A DNA stretch of 64,000 nucleotides from an uncultured Tissierellia bacterium (lineage in GTDB: Bacteria; Bacillota; Clostridia; Tissierellales; Peptoniphilaceae), in contig CAMYAK010000006.1 of assembly GCA_947253765.1 (NCBI GenBank), forward strand, positions 1 through 64,000, in the 5' to 3' direction. A model generated the notes under the pieces. The model saw only the letters and a program-made list of their open reading frames with translations, was not told where the DNA came from and ran no database searches. A program made the position numbers and the translations under genes. Positions 41,612 to 51,676 of the stretch are shown here, in pieces. How positions within the stretch are numbered: position 1 is the first letter of the stretch; each line of letters begins with the position of its first letter.

Positions 41612-42682
41612 TTAGTTAAAGCTCTTATTGATGGCTTCCCAAAGACCGTTGATATATGCAACTCCTAAGGCCCTGTCATAAAGGCCGTAGCCGGCCCTGC
41701 CTTCTTCATCCCAGATCATGCGGCCGTGGTCGGGCCTGATGTAACCGTCGAACTTAACATCATATAGGGCCTTCATGATTTCATACATATCCAGGCTGCC
41801 GCATTCGCTAAGGTGGGCCGATTCATAGAATTTGCGGTCACCCTCATGCTTAACATTTCTAATATGGCAGCAGCCAATTCTCTTCATCCCGCCAAAATGT
41901 CTTAGTATGGCCGGAACATCCGCCTTGGGATCAGACCCCAGAGACCCGGTACATACGCACAAGGTGTTTGATGGAGAGTCAACAGCTTTTAAAATAGCGT
42001 CAAATTGTTCAACTGAATGAGTAATGCGGGGGATTCCGAAAACGGGCCAAGCCGGATCATCGGGATGGACAGCCATTTTTACCCCGTACTTTTCGCAAGT
42101 GGGCATTATTGCCTTTAAAAAATATACATAGTTGTCAAAGAGCTTCTTGTTATCTACGTCCTTGTAATCATTAAGGACCCCTTCCAGTTCCGCCAAACGC
42201 TCAGGCTCCCAGCCCGGCAGGGTAAGGTCTCCTGCACCTGATAGGGTCTTATTGACCAGGTCTTGGGGAGTCAAGCCCTCAAGGTCTTTTTCATCATAAG
42301 AAAGGGTGTTGGACCCGTCTGCAAGAACATGCTTAAGATCGGTTTTAAGCCAGTCGAAAACAGGCATAAAGTTATAGACAACAACCTTTACGCCGCACTC
42401 GGCCACGTTCTTAATAGATTGGATATAGTTTTCAATGTACTTATCCCTGGAAGGCTTTCCGATTTTTATGTCCTCATGGACGTTTATGGACTCAATAACT
42501 TCGTATTCCAGGCCGTTTTGATGGCAGGCATCAACAGCTTCCTGAAACACCTTTTTATCCCAGACTTCTCCGGCTTTGAACTCGTTCATCATTCCCATAA
42601 CTCCGGAAACTCCGGGAATTTGCTTTATATATTTTGGGGGAATTGGGTCATCTTTTCCATACCAGCGAAATGTCATCTTCAT
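41612..42682 (-). CDS. uxuA: Mannonate dehydratase
   Basis: 356 residues, single-domain TIM barrel: MTFRWYGKDDPIPPKYIKQI at the start, VAVHPDDPAWPVFGIPRI-like centre (MAVHPDDPAWPVFG) and IRPDHGRMIWDEE with metal ligands. Dehydrates D-mannonate to 2-keto-3-deoxygluconate. RBS CTAGGAGGTAAAT. Third gene of the operon. Confidence 0.96.
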   Translation of the reverse strand: MKMTFRWYGKDDPIPPKYIKQIPGVSGVMGMMNEFKAGEVWDKKVFQEAVDACHQNGLEYEVIESINVHEDIKIGKPSRDKYIENYIQSIKNVAECGVKVVVYNFMPVFDWLKTDLKHVLADGSNTLSYDEKDLEGLTPQDLVNKTLSGAGDLTLPGWEPERLAELEGVLNDYKDVDNKKLFDNYVYFLKAIMPTCEKYGVKMAVHPDDPAWPVFGIPRITHSVEQFDAILKAVDSPSNTLCVCTGSLGSDPKADVPAILRHFGGMKRIGCCHIRNVKHEGDRKFYESAHLSECGSLDMYEIMKALYDVKFDGYIRPDHGRMIWDEEGRAGYGLYDRALGVAYINGLWEAINKSFN

Positions 42683-42717
42683 AGAATATTTACCTCCTAG
42701 ATTTGGTGTGCTTCGGA

Positions 42718-44310
42718 TTAAACATATTTTTTAAGCGTGGCCCTAACAGCACCCTTGCCTCCACAAAGCTCTTCAAAATATCCTATGACCTTGTCGGCAA
42801 GGCCGGCTTCATAGAGGTCGACGCCGAAGATCGAGGAGTTGTGGAGCAGGTCGACCAGGCCATCAGTTTTCTTGAAATTGCCGGGTTCAATACCCTCAAG
42901 GCTCTTTTTGAGTTGGTCGAGCAGGGGATCAGGGCTTATATTGAACTCTTTACCATCATCTGTTGTACCAAGCAGGTAGCGGAGCCAACCGGCCAAGGCC
43001 AAGGGTATAAACTTTAATTTTTCAGAATCAAGCTCAGGATCATCCATATAGGTCTTTATGGTGTGGCCGAAGCGGATGCCGACCTTTTGTGATGTGTCCA
43101 TGGCAATCCTTGAAGGCTGGTCAGGAATGTAGGGGTTGGGCAGGCGGACATTTATGACCTCGTCCGCAAATGCTTTCGGATTAATAATGCCGGGATCTAC
43201 GACAACCGGAAGGGCCTCATCATAGCAGATATGCTTGATCAATGAGACGATTTCCTTATCCTTCATAACATCGGCTATTGAAGGTATTTGGAAAATGCAG
43301 CCGTAGACGGACATTGCCGTGTGTAGGGGGTTTAGACAGGTCGTAACCTTCATGGTTTCGATTTTCTTAACAGTCTCCCTATCGGTCAGCATAGCCTTGG
43401 ATTTTTCAAAGGGGGGCCTGCCGTTTACGAACTTGTCTTCAATGATAAGGTATTCGGCTTCCTCGGAGTTAACGAAGGGAGCATGGGGTGGCCTGTTGGG
43501 ACCGCGGTCAATCAAGCCCGCATCCTCAATACCCAAGTCATTGACAAGCTTGTCAGCCACCATTTTTGAAGGTGACGGGGTTATCTTATCTATCATGGTC
43601 CAGGGGAAGGACACCTGTTTTTCATCTTCCAGGTAGGTCAGGAAGTCCTTTTCGAAAATCCCCTTGTCAACCATGGCCTCGGCAACGGCAAGAACCGCAT
43701 TTCTAAGAACGGTCCCGTTTTCAGAGCAGTTGTCAATGGATAGGAGTGTCAGGGGGTAGGCTCCCGCCTTATATCTCTCATACATAAGGAAAGCCGTCTG
43801 GACCATGAGGTTCTTGGCATCCTTAGGATTTCCCTCCATCTCGGACTTGACCATATCGGTGAAATTTCCCTGACCGTCTTTAACACCATAGCCCTTTTCC
43901 GTTATGGTGTATGAAGCCAATTGGAGGCCCGGATCACGGAAGATCTCCTGCATTCTTCCATATTCGTTTGCAATCAGGAAGCTTTCGGCAATGTTTGCGA
44001 TAAGCTCCGTATGGCTGGTCCCGTCCTTGTGGAGGGTCACTGAAATAGCCAGGTTGTCGTGGGGGGTCATGCTGTTAACGATATTTTCGTCGGAAAAAGA
44101 TTCAACAGCTATAAGACCTGTGTTCCAAGCACCTGAATTTGCCATCTCCTGGGCAATTCTGGCAATATAGGCCCTGAAGATATTTCCTGTTCCGAAGGCC
44201 AGCCATTTAGGATGGGCAGTGGTTTCCGCCCTCAGAGCCTTTACATCGTATTCAGGCCCCTTATCGAGAACTTTTTTGAGTGAATCAAGATTTGATAAAT
44301 TGAGTTTCAT
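42718..44310 (-). CDS. uxuB: Fructuronate reductase (mannitol dehydrogenase family)
   Basis: 530 residues, long-chain polyol dehydrogenase fold. Nucleotide-binding start WLAFGTGNIFRAYIARI, catalytic-domain stretch TCLNPLHTAMSVYGC. Reduces D-fructuronate to D-mannonate with NADH. Tagaturonate reductase (UxaB) is the alternative in the same family, but uxuA next door and the absence of uxaA support fructuronate. RBS AAGGAGGC, 9 nt after uxaC. Confidence 0.92.
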   Translation of the reverse strand: MKLNLSNLDSLKKVLDKGPEYDVKALRAETTAHPKWLAFGTGNIFRAYIARIAQEMANSGAWNTGLIAVESFSDENIVNSMTPHDNLAISVTLHKDGTSHTELIANIAESFLIANEYGRMQEIFRDPGLQLASYTITEKGYGVKDGQGNFTDMVKSEMEGNPKDAKNLMVQTAFLMYERYKAGAYPLTLLSIDNCSENGTVLRNAVLAVAEAMVDKGIFEKDFLTYLEDEKQVSFPWTMIDKITPSPSKMVADKLVNDLGIEDAGLIDRGPNRPPHAPFVNSEEAEYLIIEDKFVNGRPPFEKSKAMLTDRETVKKIETMKVTTCLNPLHTAMSVYGCIFQIPSIADVMKDKEIVSLIKHICYDEALPVVVDPGIINPKAFADEVINVRLPNPYIPDQPSRIAMDTSQKVGIRFGHTIKTYMDDPELDSEKLKFIPLALAGWLRYLLGTTDDGKEFNISPDPLLDQLKKSLEGIEPGNFKKTDGLVDLLHNSSIFGVDLYEAGLADKVIGYFEELCGGKGAVRATLKKYV

Positions 44311-44319
44311 ATTGCCTCC

Positions 44320-45711
44320 TTACTTACCGAAATATGCTACTGCGTTGTAATAGCAGATGTTTTGCAGGATTTTCTTGAGCAGGTCATCATCGTCGGGAAC
44401 CATGTTGTTCTCAACCCAGCTGCCAATGAGATTGCAGGCGGTCCTTCTGAAATACTCGTGTCTTGTATAAGACAGGAAAGACCTTGAATCTGTGACCATT
44501 CCTGCAAAGCGGCCAAGGACTCCGAAATTGGCATAGGAAGTCAGCTGCTTTTCTATGCCGTCTTTTTGGTCATAGAACCACCAGGCCGTGCCGAAATTTA
44601 CATAGGCAGGGTAGTTGGACCTGGGGTAGTTGCCCATCATTGATGCAAAAACATCGTTATCCTTATTATTTAAGTTATAGACGATTGTTCTTGGCAGGGA
44701 ACCTGTTACATAGAGGTCATCGAGATACCGGTTCAGGGCCGAGGCCATATTCCAGTCTCCCATTGAGTCAAAGCCGGTATCGGGTCCTATGAGCTTGTAG
44801 AAAGACGTATTGTTGTTCCGCAAAGCCCCCAGGTGCATCTGCATAACCCAGGATCTCTCCTTGTATTCATTTGCCAGGAAGCTTGTCAGATAGGACTTGA
44901 ATTCAGTTGCCTCTCCTATACTTATTGAAATCCCTTCAAGGGCCTTTTTAAAAATGCTGTCGGCCACATCGCGACCGGTTTTCTCATAAACGAAAGCCTC
45001 ATAGCCATGGTCGGCAAGTCTGCAGCCAACGGAATGGAAGTAGTCTATTCTGCTTACCAGGGCCTTTTCAAAGCTGTCAATGTCACTTATATCGATTTTG
45101 CTGACAGATTCGAGCTTTTCAACCCAAGACTTGAAACCTGCCTGTTCAGGTTTAAAGGCGGGGTCGGGCCTGAATGTCGGATTAACCTTCACATCAAAAG
45201 ACGAATCGGCTCTTATTGCCTTGTGCCATTTCAAATCATCACAAGGATCATCGGTAGTATTAAGATGGGTGACCTTGGAATCCAGGATCAGGGACCTGGC
45301 GGAAATATTTTCAAGTTTCCTGTTGGCCTCTTCGTATATTTTTTCAGCATTGGCCTCGGTTAAACGGCTGTCAATGCCGAAATATCTGGAAAGCTCCAAA
45401 TGTGACCATTGGTAGAGGGGGTTGCCCAGAGCCTGGTCGAGGGTCTTGGCAAAGGCTTTGAACTTGTCCAAGTCGTCAGCATTTCCGGTTATGTATTTTT
45501 CATCTATGCCGTTAATCCTCATAGCCCTCCACTTATAGTGGTCACCTCCAAGCCAGACTTCAGTTATATTTTTATATTTCTTATCTTCTGCAATTTCTTG
45601 CGGATTGAGATGACAGTGGTAATCATAGATGGGGAGGTCTTTTACATATGCATCAAAAAGCTCCTTGCCCTTTTCATTATTGAATAAAAAGTTATCGTTG
45701 ATATATGCCAT
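44320..45711 (-). CDS. uxaC: Glucuronate isomerase
   Basis: 463 residues, full length for UxaC: YDYHCHLNPQEIAEDKKYKN at the start (metal-binding H-x-H), WVMQMHLGALRNNNT and SRSFLSYTRHEYFRR. Converts glucuronate to fructuronate (and galacturonate to tagaturonate). First gene of the five-gene minus-strand operon; AAAGGAGTC before the ATG. A TATAAT on the minus strand at 45772-45767 is a promoter candidate, without a good -35. Confidence 0.96.
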   Translation of the reverse strand: MAYINDNFLFNNEKGKELFDAYVKDLPIYDYHCHLNPQEIAEDKKYKNITEVWLGGDHYKWRAMRINGIDEKYITGNADDLDKFKAFAKTLDQALGNPLYQWSHLELSRYFGIDSRLTEANAEKIYEEANRKLENISARSLILDSKVTHLNTTDDPCDDLKWHKAIRADSSFDVKVNPTFRPDPAFKPEQAGFKSWVEKLESVSKIDISDIDSFEKALVSRIDYFHSVGCRLADHGYEAFVYEKTGRDVADSIFKKALEGISISIGEATEFKSYLTSFLANEYKERSWVMQMHLGALRNNNTSFYKLIGPDTGFDSMGDWNMASALNRYLDDLYVTGSLPRTIVYNLNNKDNDVFASMMGNYPRSNYPAYVNFGTAWWFYDQKDGIEKQLTSYANFGVLGRFAGMVTDSRSFLSYTRHEYFRRTACNLIGSWVENNMVPDDDDLLKKILQNICYYNAVAYFGK

Positions 45712-45903
45712 TTTGACTCCTTTCTCAACAAATAAAGCCTAAGATAAATTACAGATTTCCAACAATATTATACCCTTTAAGGCAATCCTTTTCCTCATTT
45801 TTTTAAATATCGTCCTGTTTTTATAGCTTTTTTCTAAGAGCTTTTTTATTTATTTTTATAAATTAAAGTCGTGACAGGTTTTATCAATTTCCGGGGGAAA
45901 AGT

Positions 45904-45932
45904 TTGCAAAAGATTTTTATTTAGGCTATAAT
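45904..45932 (+). promoter_or_regulatory. Sigma-A promoter of rpsU
   Basis: TTGCAA (45904-45909), 17-base spacer, perfect TATAAT (45927-45932), about 38 nt before the rpsU start. Confidence 0.8.
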
Positions 45933-45970
45933 TTCTCTGTTGATTTTAACTCCAAGAGGGGGTGAGATTT

Positions 45971-46156
45971 TTGCCTGAGATTCAAGTAAGAGAAAATGAA
46001 TCCATTGAGAGTGCTCTTAAACGCTTTAAGCGCTCATGCGCCAGAGCCGGCACATTAGCCGAATATCGCAAGAGGGAGCATTACGAGAAGCCGTCGGTCA
46101 AGCGTAAAAAGAAGATCGAAGCGGCAAAGCGTAAGAACCGTAAAAAAATTATATAG
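45971..46156 (+). CDS. rpsU: 30S ribosomal protein S21
   Basis: 61 residues, very basic, PEIQVRENESIESALKRFKR and the family end REHYEKPSVKRKKKIEAAKR. Needed at the 30S platform for mRNA selection. I place the start at the TTG at 45971, as homologues begin M-x-E-[IV]-x-V and GGGGGTGAG is well spaced from it; a GTG at 45962 would overlap the RBS. No yqeY gene follows, unlike in B. subtilis. Confidence 0.93.
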   Translation: MPEIQVRENESIESALKRFKRSCARAGTLAEYRKREHYEKPSVKRKKKIEAAKRKNRKKII

Positions 46157-46164
46157 TTTTAATT

Positions 46165-46210
46165 AGAGGCTGTGTTAAGCGAGCATTTCGTTCGACCCGG
46201 CCTCTTTCTT
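46165..46210 (+). terminator. Terminator-like hairpin after rpsU
   Basis: AGAGGC/GCCTCT (46165-46170 with 46200-46205), with a smaller helix inside the loop, followed by TTCTT. Shorter stem and poorer T tract than other terminators here. Confidence 0.5.
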
Positions 46211-46382
46211 ATTTGCCCATACCACAAGCCCTTTAGGAACTTTACAAAGAAATTTTATAGATTTAACGCATTCCTTAGGGAATAATATGGGCCGAGCGGG
46301 TATAATATAATTGTATTTTAAGCATCATTAGCTTATAAGCCTTAATCCAAAAGATTATAAGAGCGTATAGAAAGGAGAAGAT

Positions 46383-47003
46383 ATGGACCCGACAATTTTA
46401 GCCGGCCTGCTCCTCATAGCAGCTATGATTTTAACAGCAGCCGAAATATTTTTACCGACTTTCGGGATTTTGGGCCTGGCAGGCTTCGCTTCATTTGCAG
46501 CCTACATATATGTAACATATGTAAACGGCTTTGCATCGGCTGTGGATATAATACTTATTGTTGCCGGCCTGATTTTGATTTTGATAGAGTTGGGCGTGGC
46601 AGGATTTGGACTTCCGGGAATAAGCGGATCTATCCTGCTTTTCCTGGGCCTGGTAGGATCATCAGAAGACCCTAAAACAGGCATGGTCACAGTTATATCA
46701 GGCTTGATAATAGCCGGGGGCCTGGGATTTTTGTTGGTTCATTTCGGATACAGCTCAAAAATCCTCAAGAAGTCAATCCTGCATGTTGAGCAAACAAAGG
46801 AAGCGGGATATGTTGCAGGTGACAAGCTGGAAAAGTATTTGGGCGAAGAAGGCCTTGCCAATACCATGCTCAGGCCGAGCGGAATTGGGGACTTTTCAGG
46901 AGACCGGGTTGATGTGAGCAGCAGGGGTCAATATATAAAAAAAGGAAGTAAGATAAAGGCCATAAAAATAGAAAACGGAAGACTTATAGTAAAGGAAATT
47001 TAG
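46383..47003 (+). CDS. NfeD-family membrane protein (short form)
   Basis: 206 residues: four to five membrane helices in the first 130 (LLIAAMILTAAEIFLPTFG, IILIVAGLILILIELGVAG), then the OB-fold NfeD domain (LRPSGIGDFSGDRVDVSSRG). It corresponds to NfeD1b/YqeZ-type proteins without the serine protease domain. It precedes floA by 8 nt, the standard pairing; NfeD partners help localise flotillin-like proteins. RBS AAAGGAGAAG. Confidence 0.9.
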   Translation: MDPTILAGLLLIAAMILTAAEIFLPTFGILGLAGFASFAAYIYVTYVNGFASAVDIILIVAGLILILIELGVAGFGLPGISGSILLFLGLVGSSEDPKTGMVTVISGLIIAGGLGFLLVHFGYSSKILKKSILHVEQTKEAGYVAGDKLEKYLGEEGLANTMLRPSGIGDFSGDRVDVSSRGQYIKKGSKIKAIKIENGRLIVKEI

Positions 47004-47011
47004 GAGGAAAA

Positions 47012-47998
47012 ATGGACGGTACAAATATTGGGATTATTATCCAGGGAATATTAATAGTTTTTGTTGTTTCTGTGTTTTTCACTTTTGTTCCGGTAGGACT
47101 TTGGATAGCGGCCAAGTTCTCAGGAGTTAAAGTGGGCATTGCCAATCTTTTCGGCATGAGGCTCAGGAGGGTAAACCCTTCTAAAATCGTAAATCCAATG
47201 ATCAAGGCTACCAAGGCAGGCCTGAAACTCAATCTGGGAGAGCTTGAGGCCCATTACCTGGCAGGCGGTAACGTAAACTCGGTCGTTGATGCCCTTATAG
47301 CTTCACAGAGGGCGAATATCGACCTGGACTTCCAGGAAGCTACAGCCATAGACTTGGCAGGAAGAAATGTTTTTGAAGCCGTTCAGGTTTCGGTTAATCC
47401 TAAAGTAATTGAAACTCCACAGATTGCCGCAGTTGCTAAAAACGGTATTGAAGTAATAGTAAAAGCCAAGGTTACAGTCAGGGTCAACATCAAGAGCCTG
47501 GTCGGAGGTGCCGGTGAGGCGACCATAATAGCGCGTGTAGGAGAAGGTATAGTAACAACGGTAGGTTCTTCAGCTTCACATACAGAAGTTCTGGAAAATC
47601 CGGATGCCATTTCAAAGACCGTTTTGGACAAGGGACTTGATTCCGGAACAGCTTTTGAAATCCTCTCAATAGACATTGCAGATGTTGATGTCGGAAGAAA
47701 CGTGGGAGCAAAACTCATGACCGAGCAGGCTGAGGCCGACAAGCAGATCTCCCAGGCCAAGGCTGAGGAGAGAAGGGCCCAGGCTGTAGCGACCGAGCAG
47801 GAGATGATAGCTGAGATCCGCCGTCAAAGAGCCAAGGTTGTCGAAGCCGAGGCCGAGATACCCAAGGCATTGGCAGCAGCACTGGAATCAGGCAACATAG
47901 GTGTTATGGACTATTACAACATGAAGAATATTAATGCCGACACCAGGATGAGGGAATCAATAGGCGGTGAAGAGGGCAAACAGAACGAAGATCGCTGA
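47012..47998 (+). CDS. floA: Flotillin-like protein FloA
   Basis: 328 residues: N-terminal membrane hairpin (GIIIQGILIVFVVSVFFTFV), SPFH domain, then an Ala/Glu-rich coiled coil (EQAEADKQISQAKAEERRAQ). The family signature GMRLRRVNPSKIVNPMIKA is present. FloA forms foci in functional membrane microdomains and affects fluidity, secretion and cell shape. Follows nfeD by 8 nt with TTTAGGAGG. Together with the SPFH protein near 12.3 kb the window holds two unrelated SPFH systems. Confidence 0.96.
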   Translation: MDGTNIGIIIQGILIVFVVSVFFTFVPVGLWIAAKFSGVKVGIANLFGMRLRRVNPSKIVNPMIKATKAGLKLNLGELEAHYLAGGNVNSVVDALIASQRANIDLDFQEATAIDLAGRNVFEAVQVSVNPKVIETPQIAAVAKNGIEVIVKAKVTVRVNIKSLVGGAGEATIIARVGEGIVTTVGSSASHTEVLENPDAISKTVLDKGLDSGTAFEILSIDIADVDVGRNVGAKLMTEQAEADKQISQAKAEERRAQAVATEQEMIAEIRRQRAKVVEAEAEIPKALAAALESGNIGVMDYYNMKNINADTRMRESIGGEEGKQNEDR

Positions 47999-48023
47999 TT
48001 TCTTATAAAGATTTGAGGCAGCT

Positions 48024-48467
48024 ATGACCGATAAAAAAATCAAGTATAAGGGGACAAGCTTTGAGGAGAGGCAGGCCATGAGAAGGGGGCCGGTCTGCAA
48101 TCAGGCCGAGGAAGTTAAGAAGGCCAATATTGCCGAGAGGAACCTCAACAAGGCTAAAGAATTTCTTAGGAGAATGGAAGAGAAATACGAGCTTGAATTG
48201 GGCCTGAAGCAAGAACCGAAAAAGGATAATAATGCAGAGAATCCTTATATAAAGAAAGAAAAAGGCAAGAAGAACCACTCTCATATTAAAAAAGCACCAC
48301 CCATGCAGACCAAGTCGGCCATTCACATAGGGATGGAAAATAATGACCGGGAGAAAAACTCCGATAAGACCGGCATTGTAAGTCAGGGTAAAAAACAGGA
48401 CTTAAAAAATGCTATAATCTGGAGTGAAATACTTGCTCCGCCACTCTCAAAGAGGAGGGGCAGATAG
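48024..48467 (+). CDS. Basic, charged protein of unknown function between floA and phoH
   Basis: 147 residues, mostly Lys/Glu-rich and likely disordered apart from a helix at about 28-62 (EEVKKANIAERNLNKAKEFL). The end DLKNAIIWSEILAPPLSKRR looks like a conserved short motif; similar 'IIxSEILxPP' tails occur, as far as I recall, on small clostridial proteins. No signal peptide or membrane helix. Weak RBS (TTTGAGGCAGCT). It stands where yqfB-yqfC-yqfD lie in B. subtilis but shows no resemblance to the spore proteins YqfC/YqfD. Confidence 0.6.
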   Translation: MTDKKIKYKGTSFEERQAMRRGPVCNQAEEVKKANIAERNLNKAKEFLRRMEEKYELELGLKQEPKKDNNAENPYIKKEKGKKNHSHIKKAPPMQTKSAIHIGMENNDREKNSDKTGIVSQGKKQDLKNAIIWSEILAPPLSKRRGR

Positions 48468-48485
48468 GAGATTGAAAGACGATAT

Positions 48486-49494
<1,009 letters not shown>

Positions 49495-49511
<17 letters not shown>

Positions 49512-50898
49512 TATTAGGGACGAGGAATTTAATTTAACGGATGAAATGAGGGGGCGCCTGGAAGAGGCGCTTTCTCTCGTTTTTGAAATGGAGGGAATAA
49601 CCGGTGACCCTGTAGTTTCAATGTCCTTTGTAGATGGCGAAGAGATCAGAAGGCTCAACAGGGACTTCAGGAACATAGACAAGGAAACGGATGTCCTGAG
49701 TTTTCCCCTAATAGAGAAGGAAGACATCGAAAACTTAAAAGAAGGGGGATATGACGAATCGGGCCCCCTTATGCTGGGTGACATTGTCGTCAACTATGAC
49801 AGGGTCAGGTCTCAGGCTAAGGAATATGGCCATTCGGAGGAACGGGAAGCCATTTATCTTTGTATCCATTCCCTCCTCCATCTTTTAGGGTATGACCATA
49901 TTGAGGAAGAGGATAAGAAGCTTATGAGGTCAAGTGAAAAAGAGGCTATAAAGAAGCTTGGCCTATCGGCTGAGATGCCGGAAGACATGCCTGATGAAAG
50001 AGAATTTCATTCGGGATACGTTGGACTTATCGGCAGGCCAAATGTTGGCAAATCAAGCCTTTTAAATGCCCTGATGGAGGAGAAGCTATCCATTGTTTCC
50101 GACAAGGCCCAAACGACCAGAAACGAGATTTTATACATATACAATAGGGACCATATGCAGGCCATAATCCTTGATACGCCCGGTGTTCAGACACCGAAAA
50201 ATGAGCTTGGAAAAGAAATGCTCAAACTGAGCAGGGACTCCCTGTCCGGTCTTGACCTCTGCCTTTATATAACAGATGTCGGGGATAAGCCGGGACGCCT
50301 TGATTCAATGGTCCTTGACATGCTGAAAGAAAAAGAAGGTTTGAAAAAAGTTTGCCTATTAAATAAGCTTGACTTGGCTGATAAGATAAGCGTGGATGCC
50401 AATATAAAATTATACGAGGATATGGGGATTTTTGAGGAAGTCCTGGCAATTTCAGCAAAGACCGGCCAAGGTCTGGATCAACTGAATGAAGTCATATATG
50501 GACTCTTACCCAAGGGACCCATGTATTATCCGGAAGACATGATAACCGACAGGTCTGAGCGATTCATTGTCAGCGAGATAATAAGGGGGGCTTGCCTGAA
50601 CAACTTGAGAGAAGAAGTTCCTCACGGCATTGCGGTTATTATTGAGAAGATGCATGAGAGGGAAGATAAGGACCTCATAGACATTGATGCCTGCATTGTG
50701 GTTGAAAGGGACAGTCATAAAGGAATAGTTATAGGCAAGGGTGGAAAAACTTTAAAGATCATTGCAAGTGCTGCCCGAAAAGATATAGAATCCTTCCTGA
50801 TGACCAAGGTAAACCTTAAGACCTGGGTCAAGGTTGATAAAAATTGGAGAAAAAGGAAAAAAAGGATCGAAGCTTTAGGATATGGTGACAGAGACTGA
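49495..50898 (+). CDS. YbeY-Era fusion: rRNA-maturation endoribonuclease joined to ribosome-assembly GTPase
   Basis: One 467-residue frame. Residues 1-160 are YbeY, with its zinc triad H125-x3-H129-x5-H135 in CIHSLLHLLGYDH and LGDIVVNYDR. A linker of about 15 residues (LSAEMPEDMPDEREF) leads to Era: G1 GRPNVGKSSLLNAL at 180, G2 QTTRNEI, G3 DTPGVQTP, G4 NKLDL, G5 ISAKTG, then the KH domain with IVIGKGGKTLK at about 412. No stop or frameshift separates the halves. In most Bacillota dgkA and cdd separate the genes; here both are gone. YbeY and Era both act on 16S rRNA 3'-end maturation, so the fusion makes functional sense. GTG start behind CCGGAGG. Confidence 0.95.
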
Positions 50899-51646
50899 CA
50901 ATTTAAAAGCCCTTGTTTTACGAGCCTATGATATTAAGGAGTCTTCAAGGATGGTTGACATTTTCAGCCGTGATCTGGGAAGAATATCATTTATGGCCAG
51001 GGGGGCTAAAAGAAAGGGAAGTCCGGCCACCAATCTGAGCCAACCCTTTGTAGAGGGGGTATTTAACCTGGTTGAGGGCAGGTCAGCTTTTTATTTCAAG
51101 GACGGCCAGATAGAAAATGCCCATCTGGGGCTGAGAAAGTCCGTTGAGAGGCTGGCAGGGGCCCAGCTGGCAATAGAGATTTTGACCAGGGTGATTTTCA
51201 ACCAGGCCGATCCTAACATATATGATTTGACAGGGGCTTATCTTAGAGCCTTGGAAGGGGCCGACAAGGTGGGAGTAAGCAGGATTTTGGGAGCCTATAT
51301 TCTGAAACTCATAAGTTTTTTGGGCTTCAGACCATACTTAAATACCTGTGTTGAATGCGGCAAGGAAATAAAAGAAGGCCCATATTACTTTTCGCCGGAT
51401 TCGGGCGGCATGGTTTGTCAGGACCACAGCGGATTTGGACAGGTTAAAAACCTGAACCTTGACCAATACAAAGAGATTTTGAAATATATGGGAAAAAGCT
51501 TCGAGGACCTGATTACCGGAACTAAAATAGATAATAAAGATACATATATAAGTGTGGACCATTTAATACTTAACTATTTTTTAATTCACACCGGAATTGA
51601 GCGACTCAAGAGTGTGGGAATGCTACAAGCTCTTGGCGTTTTGTGA
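50882..51646 (+). CDS. recO: DNA repair protein RecO
   Basis: 254 residues: N-terminal OB fold (LKALVLRAYDIKESSRMVDI, RISFMARGAKRKGS) and helical C-terminal domain with a zinc-site remnant CVECG ... GGMVCQDH. Helps load RecA through RecF-R. ATG at 50882 overlaps the YbeY-Era end by 17 nt, with TTTAGGAT as RBS. The position between era and glyQ is standard. Confidence 0.95.
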   Translation: MVTETDNLKALVLRAYDIKESSRMVDIFSRDLGRISFMARGAKRKGSPATNLSQPFVEGVFNLVEGRSAFYFKDGQIENAHLGLRKSVERLAGAQLAIEILTRVIFNQADPNIYDLTGAYLRALEGADKVGVSRILGAYILKLISFLGFRPYLNTCVECGKEIKEGPYYFSPDSGGMVCQDHSGFGQVKNLNLDQYKEILKYMGKSFEDLITGTKIDNKDTYISVDHLILNYFLIHTGIERLKSVGMLQALGVL

Positions 51647-51676
51647 TACAATCTGCAAGGAAAATGAGGAGGCTTT

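Noticed and set aside
43319..43636. Long plus-strand frames opposite uxuB, uxuA, kdgK and uxaC
   Set aside because: They mirror the codon structure of well-identified minus-strand genes, have no RBS and no recognisable protein features.
51647..51676. T-box riboswitch before glyQ
   Set aside because: Only 30 nt separate recO and glyQ, too few for a T-box leader, and no terminator is present.
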